From Nostoc sp. NMS9 (GTDB taxonomy: Bacteria > Cyanobacteriota > Cyanobacteriia > Cyanobacteriales > Nostocaceae): 64,000 bases of DNA. A program made the position numbers and the translations under genes. Each line of letters starts with the position of its first letter. Positions within the stretch are counted from its first letter, which is position 1. The notes under the pieces were generated by a model. That model did no database searches. It was not told the DNA's origin and saw only the letters and a list, made by a program, of their open reading frames with translations. The stretch is from the NCBI RefSeq assembly GCF_017114995.1, contig NZ_JABXKL010000058.1, positions 62,001 to 126,000 of the forward strand. Reading direction: 5' to 3'. Shown here piece after piece: positions 27,526 through 36,715 of this stretch.

Positions 27526-28191
27526 TTATTTTGCCGATGCTAATTTATCAGCAATGCGTGTAGTTTCTGGCAGCCGATATTTAGGAGTACAGCGTAATAC
27601 ATAGTCAATCGCTGTCGGTAAACTAATTCGATGACCACTGGAGATATACAGAGGTTTTACTCCTGTGCGCGATCGCAAAACTGCCCCAATGGTTTCACCG
27701 TTATATATCAGTGGTTGTCTGCTACCTTTAGTTTCTGCCAATTCTTCATGCTTACCTACCAACCTGGACTTAGCTACCCCAATTGTAGGCATATCTATAA
27801 GTAACCCTAAATGGCTAGCTATACCTAATCTGCGGGGATGAGCAATTCCCTGACCATCACACAAGATAATATTTGGTGTTGTTTTAATCTTTTCCAGGGC
27901 ATCGAGAACAGCTGGAATTTCCCGAAATGAGAGGAACCCAGGAACATAAGGAAAGGTTGTAGGACGATGTGCTAGGCTTGTCTCGATTACTTGCAAATCA
28001 GGAAAACTCAGTACTGCGACAGCGGCACGGCTAATAGTCCCATCAGCTTCAAAACCCATATCCACTCCAGCAACGTACTGAATAGGTTCTTGCAGTTGAT
28101 CTTCAGTAATTACTTGATTTTGCAGCGTTTCTTGGATAACTATGGCTTCTTCTAGCGTCGAAGGCCAAGCATGATCTCGATAAAACTTCAT
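27526..28191 (-). CDS. nfi: Endonuclease V (deoxyinosine 3' endonuclease)
   Basis: 221-residue DNA repair nuclease that cuts one bond 3' of deoxyinosine, removing deaminated adenine. The metal-binding catalytic residues are in place: D44 (AGVDMGF), E91 (SFREIPA), D112 (LCDGQG) and H118 (IAHPRRLG). Length is normal for the family. It is a single gene followed after about 110 bases by the FHA pair on the same strand. Confidence 0.93.
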   Translation of the reverse strand: MKFYRDHAWPSTLEEAIVIQETLQNQVITEDQLQEPIQYVAGVDMGFEADGTISRAAVAVLSFPDLQVIETSLAHRPTTFPYVPGFLSFREIPAVLDALEKIKTTPNIILCDGQGIAHPRRLGIASHLGLLIDMPTIGVAKSRLVGKHEELAETKGSRQPLIYNGETIGAVLRSRTGVKPLYISSGHRISLPTAIDYVLRCTPKYRLPETTRIADKLASAK

Positions 28192-28433
28192 ATTGAAAAT
28201 TTAAATTAAACTGATTAATATTAATCCTGTTAATTTGGCAACCACAAAAACAAGAGTTTTTAATGTTGAGACAGGGAAAATATATTTTTGCGAAAGTCTG
28301 TGAAAGACTATCTTTATACTAAATATTTTAGCCCAAGTTAGCTGATATCTTGCATCATAATGTTACTTAAGGCTGTCAAGAGGGAATCCTGAGAATATAA
28401 GTTTATTTTTCTAGATTTTCTCTTTTACTGGTT

Positions 28434-28955
28434 ATGACACAGCCAAATATTCTAAAACTTGCAAAGCAGGGGGATGCAGAAGCGATCGCATCTCTGATGA
28501 ATCGCCACCTACACCCCAAAGCGATCGCTGCAAAGGTTACTTTCCACGATGCTTGCTTGGAGGTCATGCTAGAATCTGCCGAAGTACCAAATCAGCAAAT
28601 TTTAGTTGCATTTATCCGCAAAGGGTTAACGGCTTTAGGGGCTGCATCTATTGAAAGAGTGAAAGTTTATGGACAACAAACAGGTAAAGATTTTCCAGTT
28701 TGGAGTCAAGAGTTTGATTTGAGCATAGCAAAAGCTGAAGTAGAAGCAGTGGATAATGAACAGTCTGCCAATAATCCTCAAAATCTAACTATTTGTATTA
28801 ACTTAAGTGGTGATACTGCACAGGGATTAACAAACCAGGATTTTGAATTTATTGCCAATCAAATCAGTACTGATATTTTATCATCTTGCACTGGCATTTT
28901 TATCCAAAAAGTAAATGTTAGTAATGGTAGTTCTATGATTACAAAGGAACGTTAG
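28434..28955 (+). CDS. Conserved cyanobacterial protein of unknown function
   Basis: 173-residue soluble protein. The first 100 residues (ILKLAKQGDAEAIASLMNRH, then VYGQQTGKDFPVWSQEFDL) look like a module seen at the N-terminus of several Nostoc-type proteins of unknown role; the rest is a different, beta-rich stretch. No catalytic motif is visible. The bases around its start codon (CTGGTTATGACACAGCC) closely match those of the next gene (TTGGTTATGAAACAGCC), which points to a local duplication of the start region. Confidence 0.6.
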   Translation: MTQPNILKLAKQGDAEAIASLMNRHLHPKAIAAKVTFHDACLEVMLESAEVPNQQILVAFIRKGLTALGAASIERVKVYGQQTGKDFPVWSQEFDLSIAKAEVEAVDNEQSANNPQNLTICINLSGDTAQGLTNQDFEFIANQISTDILSSCTGIFIQKVNVSNGSSMITKER

Positions 28956-29138
28956 GATTTAATTTACCTTATGTAATCATGTGGATAAAATCTCAAATCT
29001 GTCTTTTTATAATAGATACAACAAATCTGGATAAATTTCAAACATATGGCTATGAATTTTCTAAAAATGTTGCTTATAGGTGTAGATGGGGAATCATAAA
29101 ATAGGCGAAAACTTATCATTTTTTTGCATTTATTGGTT

Positions 29139-30299
29139 ATGAAACAGCCGAATAATCAAGACGTTACTAAGCAAGAACTACAAAGGTTTTACTGGCCATT
29201 ATGGTTTCCTTATCCTAGTTCTTGGTTAAAAGCATTGATTTTGACTTTATTTTTGAGAATTATTATATTTGTAGTCAAAAATACTGGAAAGTTAGGCTAT
29301 AACATTGCATATTTTGTACACAGCCCGGAATTATTTTCTATATTTACAATATTGTTAATCTTATCTCCAATTCCGATAATTTCTTTGACTCATCACTGCT
29401 TACACTTACTTACTAGTCGCTTTTTATCAGAAATTCAAGCACCCGAAATAGGTAGAACACAAGGATTATTACCAGGAATAATGAGTTGGTGGGAAGGATT
29501 ATACGCTTGGCTTGTAATTGCCATTTCTACACTGATAGCAACTTTCTTTTCTATAATACTTCTACCATTGTTTTATCCTAGTTACGACAGACAAATTGAA
29601 TACTATACACAAATAGAAAATATCAACAGTATAATATTAATATTTGGATTGTTCTATATTTCTGCTGGTGCATTGATTTATCAAATTGAATATTTGGTAA
29701 GACACCGAATAATATCTGCTTCTTATGGCAACAAAGAAAAAGATACCGATAAATCAAATATTGGTTCAAATACAGAGAAAGAACTCAATATATTGCGTGG
29801 ACAAATGGGTTTACACAAAATGAAATCAAATGTTTTATCGAATAATGAACAAACTACAATTGTCGAGACTAGACGGAAGTATCGTAATTTAAATAAAAAG
29901 TGGCTACTCGTTTTTCTTATATTGTCAATTTCTATAGGAATATACTTTTCTTCAATATTTTTAGAAATATTCCCCCTAACTTCTAAAATTTCAACACAAA
30001 TACCATCAAAATCTGTATTAGTTACGCCCTCACCAGTGACTTCAGAATCACCGACTGCTTTACTTAAAACTGATACATTTCGAGAGGCAGTAAGTAAAGC
30101 AATTAATGCAGCGAACCTGACTCAATCAGCAAAATCTTCAGATGAGTGGAAAACAGTTGTGAGTCAGTGGGAAGCTGCGATCGCACTTATGAAAGCCGTG
30201 CCATCTTCTAGCCCAAATTATGTAGTAGCTCAACAAAAAATCAGTGAATATCAAAGAAATTTCAACTACGCTCAGAAAAATTCCCTTGGTAATAAGTAA
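29139..30299 (+). CDS. Multi-span membrane protein, unknown
   Basis: 386-residue protein starting MKQPNNQ at 29139; an in-frame TTG upstream is less likely. There are four membrane segments in the first 200 residues (around ALILTLFLRIIIFVV, FTILLILSPIPIISL, WLVIAISTLIATFFSIILL and IILIFGLFYISAGALIY), a charged cytoplasmic stretch, one more span (WLLVFLILSISIGIYF), and a helical C-terminal domain (FREAVSKAINAANLTQSA, then WKTVVSQWEAAIALMKAVP) of a type common in cyanobacterial proteins and resembling a TPR-like hairpin. Function not recognised. Confidence 0.6.
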   Translation: MKQPNNQDVTKQELQRFYWPLWFPYPSSWLKALILTLFLRIIIFVVKNTGKLGYNIAYFVHSPELFSIFTILLILSPIPIISLTHHCLHLLTSRFLSEIQAPEIGRTQGLLPGIMSWWEGLYAWLVIAISTLIATFFSIILLPLFYPSYDRQIEYYTQIENINSIILIFGLFYISAGALIYQIEYLVRHRIISASYGNKEKDTDKSNIGSNTEKELNILRGQMGLHKMKSNVLSNNEQTTIVETRRKYRNLNKKWLLVFLILSISIGIYFSSIFLEIFPLTSKISTQIPSKSVLVTPSPVTSESPTALLKTDTFREAVSKAINAANLTQSAKSSDEWKTVVSQWEAAIALMKAVPSSSPNYVVAQQKISEYQRNFNYAQKNSLGNK

Positions 30300-30390
30300 A
30301 GCGATCCCACCTCAAAGCTAAACTAGAAAAAGCAGTGCGTAGCTTGCCGCCGCAGGCATCGCTCGACTGTCCGGATCAAAATAAAACCCT

Positions 30391-30531
30391 ATAAAGACCA
30401 AAACATTAACTGCCATTCTTCACAAAGAAGATTTGTCTGTTGCTGAATGTCCTGAAGTCGCCACTGTTGACCATTTAGGCTTGATCGAGTTGAAAGAAGA
30501 TATTATCCAATATCTCGTTTGTTTTGCTTGA
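30391..30531 (+). pseudogene. HicB-like antitoxin remnant
   Basis: An open stretch of 46 codons without a start reads TLTAILHKEDLSVAECPEVA, then TVDHLGLIELKEDIIQYL. This matches the pattern of HicB-type antitoxins (TAxIHKExxxYVAxCPEVGTVSQG), but the first codons, part of the middle and the C-terminal DNA-binding half are missing. No hicA toxin is seen next to it. Confidence 0.5.
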
Positions 30532-30611
30532 ATCAGATGCGATATCCTCTAAGTTAGAAGACAGTAAATAGACTGTTGAGGCTGTTATCTATCACGCAAA
30601 AGCACAATAAC

Positions 30612-32120
30612 ATGGCTTTTTCTCACGAATTTCAGCGCTATCGGAGCGTGCGTCCCTTCGATATCCTCCCAGGTCTAGTTAGTTCCATCCTTCTACACTC
30701 TATTTTACTGATCGGGAGCAAATATTGGTTCACAGCTTTTATGCCTGGGCCTAAGCAAGAGATTCCAATTGAGGTAGTTGAAGTTTATCCCAATGAAACA
30801 CACATACCCCAAAAAACCTCATTCCGGGCTACTAAAAATTCAATTGCAGGTGGTAAAGCTTTACCGAAAAGACCTGTTTCTGCTGTGAAGTCAGTTAATT
30901 CAGATGCACATAAAGCCTCTAGCAAGAGTCCTTTTGACTCAACAACCTTATCTTCAGCAGAGGTATTCCAGCCAGAACCAAAGCAGCAGAAAGCGGAATC
31001 ACCAAATCTATCTCTTCAACAACCCAAAGTTGAGCCAACTGCGATCGCAAAAGCAACTATACCACCAGCACCCAAAGTTCAGCCAACTGCGATCGCAAAA
31101 GCAACTATACCACCAGCACCCAAAGTTCAGCCAACTGCGATCAAAAGAGCAACTATACCAACAACACCCAAAGTTCAGCCAACTGTGATCGCCAGAGCAA
31201 CTATACCAACAACACCCAAAGTTCAGCCAACTGCGATCGCCAGAGCAACTATACCAACAACACCCAAAGTTCAGCCAACTGTGATCGCCAGAGCAACTAT
31301 ACCAACAACACCCAAAGTTCAGCCAACTGCGATCGCCAGAGCAACTATACCAACAACACCCAAAGTTCAGCCAACTGTGATCGCCAGAGCAACTATACCA
31401 ACAACACCCAAAGTTCAGCCAACTGCGATCGCCAGAGCAACTATACCAACAACACCCAAAGTTCAGCCAACTGTGATCGCCAGAGCAACTATACCAACAA
31501 CACCCAAACCTAAAAAAATGGCAGTAGCCCCTAATACCACACCACCGCCAGCCCTAACCCGAAAAACAGCGCCTGCACCTGCTATTACATCACCAATACC
31601 CAATCCTAAGAAATTAGACCAGTCGAGAACACTCTTAAGTGGGCGAACACCGTATAGAGCTCAGTCATCTCGGAAAACAGATGCAGCAAGCTTGCTGGGT
31701 GGTACTCAGAGTGTATCTAGTCGGAATTTTAGCGGTGATTATCTGGCAGCCTTACCTAATTCCAACCGAGATAACCAAGCTCCTTCTGGTATTGATGCCA
31801 GCAGTCAAGATATAGATATCACCTCTTACTTAAACCAACTACAGCAACAAGTCAAGCAGCAGTGGCTACCAGAAGTGAGCCAATCTTCCCGGCGAACAGT
31901 GCTTAACTTCACTATTAACCGTTCCGGGCAACTAAGCAATCTCCAGCTCGCACAAACCTCTGGATTCAGCGTCACCGATCAAGCGGCGCTCAACGCTATA
32001 CAGCGATCTGCACCCTTTGCACCTTTACCGACAGGATATACCAGTAACCAGCTCCCTATTCAATTTACATTTGATATCAATGTCTATGGGCAGCTAAATT
32101 TATCGGGGGACGGTGGCTAA
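30612..32120 (+). CDS. TonB-family protein with long periplasmic repeat spacer
   Basis: 502-residue energy-transducing TonB-type protein. One N-terminal membrane helix (GLVSSILLHSILLIG) is followed by a long proline-rich spacer, then the TonB C-terminal domain (residues about 400-500; VLNFTINRSGQLSNLQLAQT, then SVTDQAALNAIQRSAPFAPL). The spacer contains ten 16-residue repeats (KVQPTAIARATIPTTP), encoded by ten 48-bp units. TonB links the proton gradient across the inner membrane to outer-membrane receptors; exbB/exbD and receptors are not in the window. I start it at ATG 30612 (MAFSHEFQ), as an upstream in-frame TTG has no support. Confidence 0.82.
   Translation: MAFSHEFQRYRSVRPFDILPGLVSSILLHSILLIGSKYWFTAFMPGPKQEIPIEVVEVYPNETHIPQKTSFRATKNSIAGGKALPKRPVSAVKSVNSDAHKASSKSPFDSTTLSSAEVFQPEPKQQKAESPNLSLQQPKVEPTAIAKATIPPAPKVQPTAIAKATIPPAPKVQPTAIKRATIPTTPKVQPTVIARATIPTTPKVQPTAIARATIPTTPKVQPTVIARATIPTTPKVQPTAIARATIPTTPKVQPTVIARATIPTTPKVQPTAIARATIPTTPKVQPTVIARATIPTTPKPKKMAVAPNTTPPPALTRKTAPAPAITSPIPNPKKLDQSRTLLSGRTPYRAQSSRKTDAASLLGGTQSVSSRNFSGDYLAALPNSNRDNQAPSGIDASSQDIDITSYLNQLQQQVKQQWLPEVSQSSRRTVLNFTINRSGQLSNLQLAQTSGFSVTDQAALNAIQRSAPFAPLPTGYTSNQLPIQFTFDINVYGQLNLSGDGG
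31026..31505 (+). repeat. Ten 48-bp coding repeats in the TonB spacer
   Basis: Ten exact-length 48-base units beginning AAAGTT(C/G)AGCCAACT. Units 3-10 alternate between GCGATC and GTGATC at one codon (Ala/Val), so the true period there is 96 bases. Most units include the HIP1-type word GCGATCGC or TGATCGCC. Near identity of units means recent expansion, and unit number should vary among relatives. Confidence 0.9.
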
Positions 32121-32307
32121 CAACAGGTAAGCAATTAATTCAATCATGTATTATACCGACTTTACCTTAACGTTAAATAGCGTACTTTTTTAGCCAATGA
32201 TCGGCGGTTTCGGAGTGTTCCTGATCTATTAGTAATTTTACTTTCTTAAATTAAATCTCCCTAGCTAAGATATTAGAATAAAAGTAATATCGCCCCCGAA
32301 ACCAATC

Positions 32308-33273
32308 ATGACAGAAGGAAAGACGCGGCGTAATTTCCTAATTACCAGCATTGCTGTAACTGGAGGTATTGTGGCAACAAATGCTTTACAGCAAAATACT
32401 ACCAACACTGCAACACCGCCAGCAACCATGCCAGAACGTGTACTGGGACGCACGGAAGTAAAACTGCCTATCTTCGGGTTAGGAGGAGCAGGACAAACGC
32501 CGCTATCCTGGGAAGGAAAAGAGGGTGATGCTGCGGCAATTATTCAAAGAGCGCTGGAACTTGGCATTCGCTACTTTGATACAGCACCTAGTTATGGGCC
32601 GAGTGAAGATTATTTAGGCAAAGTGCTACCACCCCATCGCTCAAAGCTGTTTTTAGCAAGCAAGACCGATAAAAGAGATCGGGATGGAGCATGGCGAGAA
32701 TTGGAGCGATCGCTTAAACGTCTCAATACAGATTATCTTGATTTGTGGCAGTTGCATCACGTTTCTTTTTCCGAAGAACTCGACACTATCTTTAGTCCAT
32801 CTGGTGCAATTAAAGCTTTAGAAGAAGCCATACAACAAAAATTGGTGCGCTTTGCTGGTATTACCGGACATCACGACCCTCAAGTAATTGCCGAAGGGTT
32901 GCGTCGCTATCCTTTCCACACTACACTGATTCCTGTGAATGCCGCCGACAAACACCACCCACATCCATTTATTCCGGTAGTTTTGCCAGTTGCTCGAGAA
33001 AAAAATGTCGGTGTGATTGCGATGAAAGTCCCGGCTTATGGTCGGCTGTTTAAATCAGGTGGGTTGACTGGTATAGAGGAAGCTTTAGGTTACACACTGT
33101 CTCAGCCTGGAGTTCATTGTTGCGTGATTGCAGCAGAGACAGTTGCACAATTAGAGAATAATGTCAAGATAGTGCGGGCTTTTGTACCCCTGAAGGAGCA
33201 AGAATTGACAGCGATCGCACAGGCGGCTGCTAATATCTGGGAAGATAGTACATTCTTCCGTGCTTGGACTTAG
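32308..33273 (+). CDS. Aldo/keto reductase with Tat signal
   Basis: 321-residue protein. The N-terminus TRRNFLITSIAVTGGIVATN is a twin-arginine signal, so the enzyme is probably exported folded with its NADP(H) bound. The AKR tetrad is visible: aspartate and tyrosine in RYFDTAPSYGPSEDYLG, lysine in FLASKTDKRD and histidine in LWQLHHV. Substrate is unknown. It stands alone between the TonB-family gene and the DNA methyltransferase, which runs the opposite way. Confidence 0.85.
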   Translation: MTEGKTRRNFLITSIAVTGGIVATNALQQNTTNTATPPATMPERVLGRTEVKLPIFGLGGAGQTPLSWEGKEGDAAAIIQRALELGIRYFDTAPSYGPSEDYLGKVLPPHRSKLFLASKTDKRDRDGAWRELERSLKRLNTDYLDLWQLHHVSFSEELDTIFSPSGAIKALEEAIQQKLVRFAGITGHHDPQVIAEGLRRYPFHTTLIPVNAADKHHPHPFIPVVLPVAREKNVGVIAMKVPAYGRLFKSGGLTGIEEALGYTLSQPGVHCCVIAAETVAQLENNVKIVRAFVPLKEQELTAIAQAAANIWEDSTFFRAWT

Positions 33274-33307
33274 CCCAACCTTGCACATATTACAAAGTGT
33301 ATTCTTA

Positions 33308-34573
33308 CTAGCCCCGCTGATAATATTGTGCCGCTTGCGACATATTAAATTGTAGTAGCTTCTCCTGTGGCAACTTGTATCCCAAACTCGGCTTAAAAGG
33401 CGAAATATTCAAACTGCGAATAATTTCTGTCGCCACAGCCTTTGCTAGTAGCGGTGGTACAGAGTTACCGACTTGTCGAAATCCGTGCCATTTAGTTACA
33501 TGAAATCTAAACCAATCGGGGTAAGAATGCAATCTCGCCGCTTCTCTGACGGTGATACAGCGTGGCGTAGATGGATGAATCGGTCTCGGAGATGTGAAAG
33601 AACCCCTATACTTGTCTGTTCCGGCTCTTAAAGTATTACAGACACCAGCAGGATGCAGTTTATAAAAACGACTAATTTTTTCTCTCTCACCTTGTTGAGT
33701 CTCCTGAAAACGTTGAATAGTTTCCGTAGAATGTTTTGTTCTTAAACTTGAAGAAAGTATTCGCAAATCATATTCTCGTTTGTAAGAATAATCATCATTT
33801 AAGCATTTGATACCGCGAAGTACAAGAGCATAGTTACTAGGCTTTTCGTAGTCTGCAACAACCCAATCTCTTGTTAGTAACTCTGGATATTTTTCTATTT
33901 CAGGTAAATCTCCAATTGCATCCCATACTGTAGGACTCAATGGAATGTCAGATATTTTTTGAGAATTTAAATTATTTAGTAACGCTTGTTTAGTAATCGG
34001 CTGAGGATATTTCGGTAACTCTATATCCTCCCTTGCGCCTATCAGAAATAATCTCTCGCGGGACTGTGGTACTCCGTAATTTGCAGCGTTGAGAATTTGG
34101 TAATTTTCTTCTACTTTATAGCCAGATATTTTAAATTCACTAATTAAGATTTGGAGGATTTGCTTATGTTCGCCAACTGTAATCCCTCGGACATTTTCCA
34201 TCACAAAGAATTTTGGTTTTAGCTCAAAAACCAGCCGATGAAAGTGAAACACCAAAGAGTTTCGGGGATCGTTAACAGCCCGTTTACCAATTAGGGAAAA
34301 TCCTTGACATGGTGAGCCACAAATTACCACATCAATTTCACGATCGCCAATCTCAGACCGATTCCTAATTTCTTCCCCGGTTGTATCCACAACACTTTTA
34401 CATAACACTGAGCAATAAGGGAAGTTAAACTCATGTGTTGCACAGTGGATCGGGTCGATTTCCACAGACGCCAGCACATCAAAACCAGCTTGCTCAAAGC
34501 CAAGAGTCATACCGCCCGCACCAGCGAATAAATCAACTGCGATCGCTCTTTGTTTTTTCATCTCATAAGCCAT
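33308..34573 (-). CDS. DNA (cytosine-5) methyltransferase, orphan
   Basis: 421-residue C5-methyltransferase. Motif I (VDLFAGAGGMTLGFEQAGF) binds S-adenosylmethionine; motif IV holds the catalytic C89 (GSPCQGFSLIG); ENVRG (motif VI) and QSRERLFLIG (motif VIII) follow. The target-recognition region is about residues 240-330; target sequence cannot be read from it. No restriction endonuclease lies beside it. Its start codon overlaps the end of lpxB by 11 bases, so it is translationally coupled to the lipid A genes. Cyanobacteria carry several such solitary methylases, often for common words in their genomes. Confidence 0.92.
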   Translation of the reverse strand: MAYEMKKQRAIAVDLFAGAGGMTLGFEQAGFDVLASVEIDPIHCATHEFNFPYCSVLCKSVVDTTGEEIRNRSEIGDREIDVVICGSPCQGFSLIGKRAVNDPRNSLVFHFHRLVFELKPKFFVMENVRGITVGEHKQILQILISEFKISGYKVEENYQILNAANYGVPQSRERLFLIGAREDIELPKYPQPITKQALLNNLNSQKISDIPLSPTVWDAIGDLPEIEKYPELLTRDWVVADYEKPSNYALVLRGIKCLNDDYSYKREYDLRILSSSLRTKHSTETIQRFQETQQGEREKISRFYKLHPAGVCNTLRAGTDKYRGSFTSPRPIHPSTPRCITVREAARLHSYPDWFRFHVTKWHGFRQVGNSVPPLLAKAVATEIIRSLNISPFKPSLGYKLPQEKLLQFNMSQAAQYYQRG

Positions 34574-35744
34574 GACACCTCAATATATTTGGTCGCATTT
34601 GCAAAATTTCTTGAGCCGCGCGATCGCAAACCCCAACTTCTCCTAAACTTTGCCGCATTTCTTCATAATCTAGCAAAGTTTGCTCTCTGCGACTGGGATT
34701 GAGTAGCAGTTCCATCGCTGCTTGGATAATATTTTCTGCTGTGGCTTGCTCTTGTAAAAATTCTGGCACAATCGGCTTCATCACTACTAAATTAGGTGGT
34801 GATGCGAAGGTTATTGAACCTTTGAGGATTTTCCGAGCTATCCACGCAGTCAGACGACTGAGGCGGTAAATTACAACTTGTGGCACATTTAACAGAGCAA
34901 GTTCTAGGTTGACAGTACCAGATTTGCTAATAGCTAAATCAGCTGCGGCAAAAACTTCCATTTGTTGACCTGATATAACTGTCGCCCGCAAACCGTAACG
35001 CTCAATAGCCTTTTCAATTGGCTGTCTATAGACTTCCAGCGATAGGGGAATCCAGAAACAAACTTCAGGTAATTTAGCTTGAATAGTTTGGGCAGCTTGA
35101 AAAATTACTGGTAAAAGATATTTTAGTTCTTGGCGGCGAGAGGCGGGGAGGAGTGCGATCGCAATTTCTTCTGGAGCAATCCCCAATGTTGCACGAGCTG
35201 CTTCCCTACTAGGAGCGTCCTGCATTCGGTCAACCAAAGGATGCCCTACCCAAATAACTTTTGCCCCTTGTTCGCGAAAGTAACGGGCTTCTTGTGGAAA
35301 GATTGCCAACAGCTTATCTGTAAAGCCAACAATCCTATTAGTCCTACGCAAATTGACTGACCAAGCCCACTCTTGGGGAGCAATATAATAGACCACTGGC
35401 ACATCTGGCAGATGCTGTTTCATATAAGTCCCAATTTCCAGATTGGGAGTCATATAATCGATCAGCACCACCAAGTCAGGTGGATTTTGCTTTAGGAAAG
35501 CGATCGCCTGACGTTGCACCTGGAGAGTTGGTAAAACATAGGGCAGACCTTCTTGAATACCCATTGAGCCAATACCACTAGTATTTCCCAGCAGAATTGC
35601 CCCAGCCTCTACCATTTTTTCGCCACCCAACGCCACAATCTCTAATTCCAACCCAATCGCCACAGCTTGACGCTTCAGCGCTGAAATTAGTAGCGACCCT
35701 TGTAAATCGCCAGATACTTCACCAGTGCTGATAAATATCCGCAT
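34563..35744 (-). CDS. lpxB: Lipid-A-disaccharide synthase
   Basis: 393-residue glycosyltransferase of family GT19 that joins UDP-diacylglucosamine and lipid X to make the lipid A disaccharide at the inner membrane. The N-terminal block MRIFISTGEVSGDLQGSLL and the sugar-nucleotide region ISKSGTVNLELALLNVPQVV are characteristic. It lies 152 bases after lpxA in the same series, with simple repeats in the spacer, and its stop overlaps the methyltransferase start. Confidence 0.95.
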   Translation of the reverse strand: MRIFISTGEVSGDLQGSLLISALKRQAVAIGLELEIVALGGEKMVEAGAILLGNTSGIGSMGIQEGLPYVLPTLQVQRQAIAFLKQNPPDLVVLIDYMTPNLEIGTYMKQHLPDVPVVYYIAPQEWAWSVNLRRTNRIVGFTDKLLAIFPQEARYFREQGAKVIWVGHPLVDRMQDAPSREAARATLGIAPEEIAIALLPASRRQELKYLLPVIFQAAQTIQAKLPEVCFWIPLSLEVYRQPIEKAIERYGLRATVISGQQMEVFAAADLAISKSGTVNLELALLNVPQVVIYRLSRLTAWIARKILKGSITFASPPNLVVMKPIVPEFLQEQATAENIIQAAMELLLNPSRREQTLLDYEEMRQSLGEVGVCDRAAQEILQMRPNILRCHGL

Positions 35745-35896
35745 TTGATAATTAAAGTTAGGAGTTAGCTGTTATAGACGCGATTAATAGCGTCTGTACA
35801 GGAGTTAGCAGTTAAAAATTAGGAATAAGGAGTGAAGAGTTAAAAAATTTAATTTATCAACTCATAACTCATAATTCCTAACTCCTAACTTCTAAC
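35745..35896. repeat. Simple repeat spacer between lpxA and lpxB
   Basis: Copies of AGGAGTTAG and its complement CTAACTCCT are scattered through this spacer, together with GACGCGATTAATAGCGTC, a hairpin-forming word. Similar words recur at 12694-12720 and 48718-48750. Confidence 0.45.
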
Positions 35897-36715
35897 TCAC
35901 GATTCATCACTTGCGCCTTTTTTCCCTTTACTGGGAATCAAGCCACGTCTTCCAGGCATCTGAGAAAGTAGAAGGAAGCGTCGCAGATGCTGCAATTCTT
36001 CGCTATCCCCTAACAATTCCAACTGTTCCAAAGCATCCTTAAAAGACAAATCAGAACGGTAGAGAATGCGAAAGGCTTTTTTCAGCATAAGCAAATCTGC
36101 TGAGTCCATACCAGACCGTTTGAGTCCAACAAGATTGAGGGTTCGCACCCGCGCTGGATTTCCCTCCACCAGCATATATGGGGCCACATCCCGGTCAATA
36201 CGTGCCATACCTCCCACCATTGCTTGTCTACCAATATGCACAAATTGATGGACACCTAAAACTCCACTGAGCCTAGCACGTGACTCTATATGGACATGAC
36301 CAGCCAACGCCACAGAGTTAGCAATCACTACTTGGTCTTCAATGACACAGTTATGAGCCACATGGACATAAGCCATCAAAAGATTACCGTCACCAATTAC
36401 CGTCGCTTCACCAGCACCGGTAGCGCGGTTAATGGTAACGTACTCACGAATCAAGTTGTTATCACCAATTTTGACCCAAGTTGGTTCTCCTACAAACTTC
36501 AGATCCTGGGGTTCCATACCGATGGCTGCACCTGTAAAAATCTGATTTTGCGCCCCAATTTCACAAGGTCCCTCTAGCACTGCATGAGCGCCGATTATTG
36601 TTTCAGGGCCCACTTTGACATGCGCTCCAATCACAGCATAGGCACCGACTTGCACTGTATGGTGGAGTTCCGATTTCGGATGAATTACAGCAGTTGGATG
36701 AATTAGCGTTTTCAA
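35897..36715 (-). CDS. lpxA: UDP-N-acetylglucosamine acyltransferase
   Basis: 272-residue left-handed beta-helix enzyme that starts lipid A synthesis by moving a 3-hydroxyacyl chain from ACP to UDP-GlcNAc. Hexapeptide repeats (VIGAHV, TIIGAH, VIGDGN) cover residues 10-190; the catalytic histidine lies in YVHVAHNC. The C-terminal helical part (GLKRSGMDSADLLMLKKAFR) is standard. The tail after residue 255 (RRGLIPSKGKKGASDES) is basic and probably unordered. It follows fabZ after a 312-base spacer. Confidence 0.95.
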   Translation of the reverse strand: MKTLIHPTAVIHPKSELHHTVQVGAYAVIGAHVKVGPETIIGAHAVLEGPCEIGAQNQIFTGAAIGMEPQDLKFVGEPTWVKIGDNNLIREYVTINRATGAGEATVIGDGNLLMAYVHVAHNCVIEDQVVIANSVALAGHVHIESRARLSGVLGVHQFVHIGRQAMVGGMARIDRDVAPYMLVEGNPARVRTLNLVGLKRSGMDSADLLMLKKAFRILYRSDLSFKDALEQLELLGDSEELQHLRRFLLLSQMPGRRGLIPSKGKKGASDES

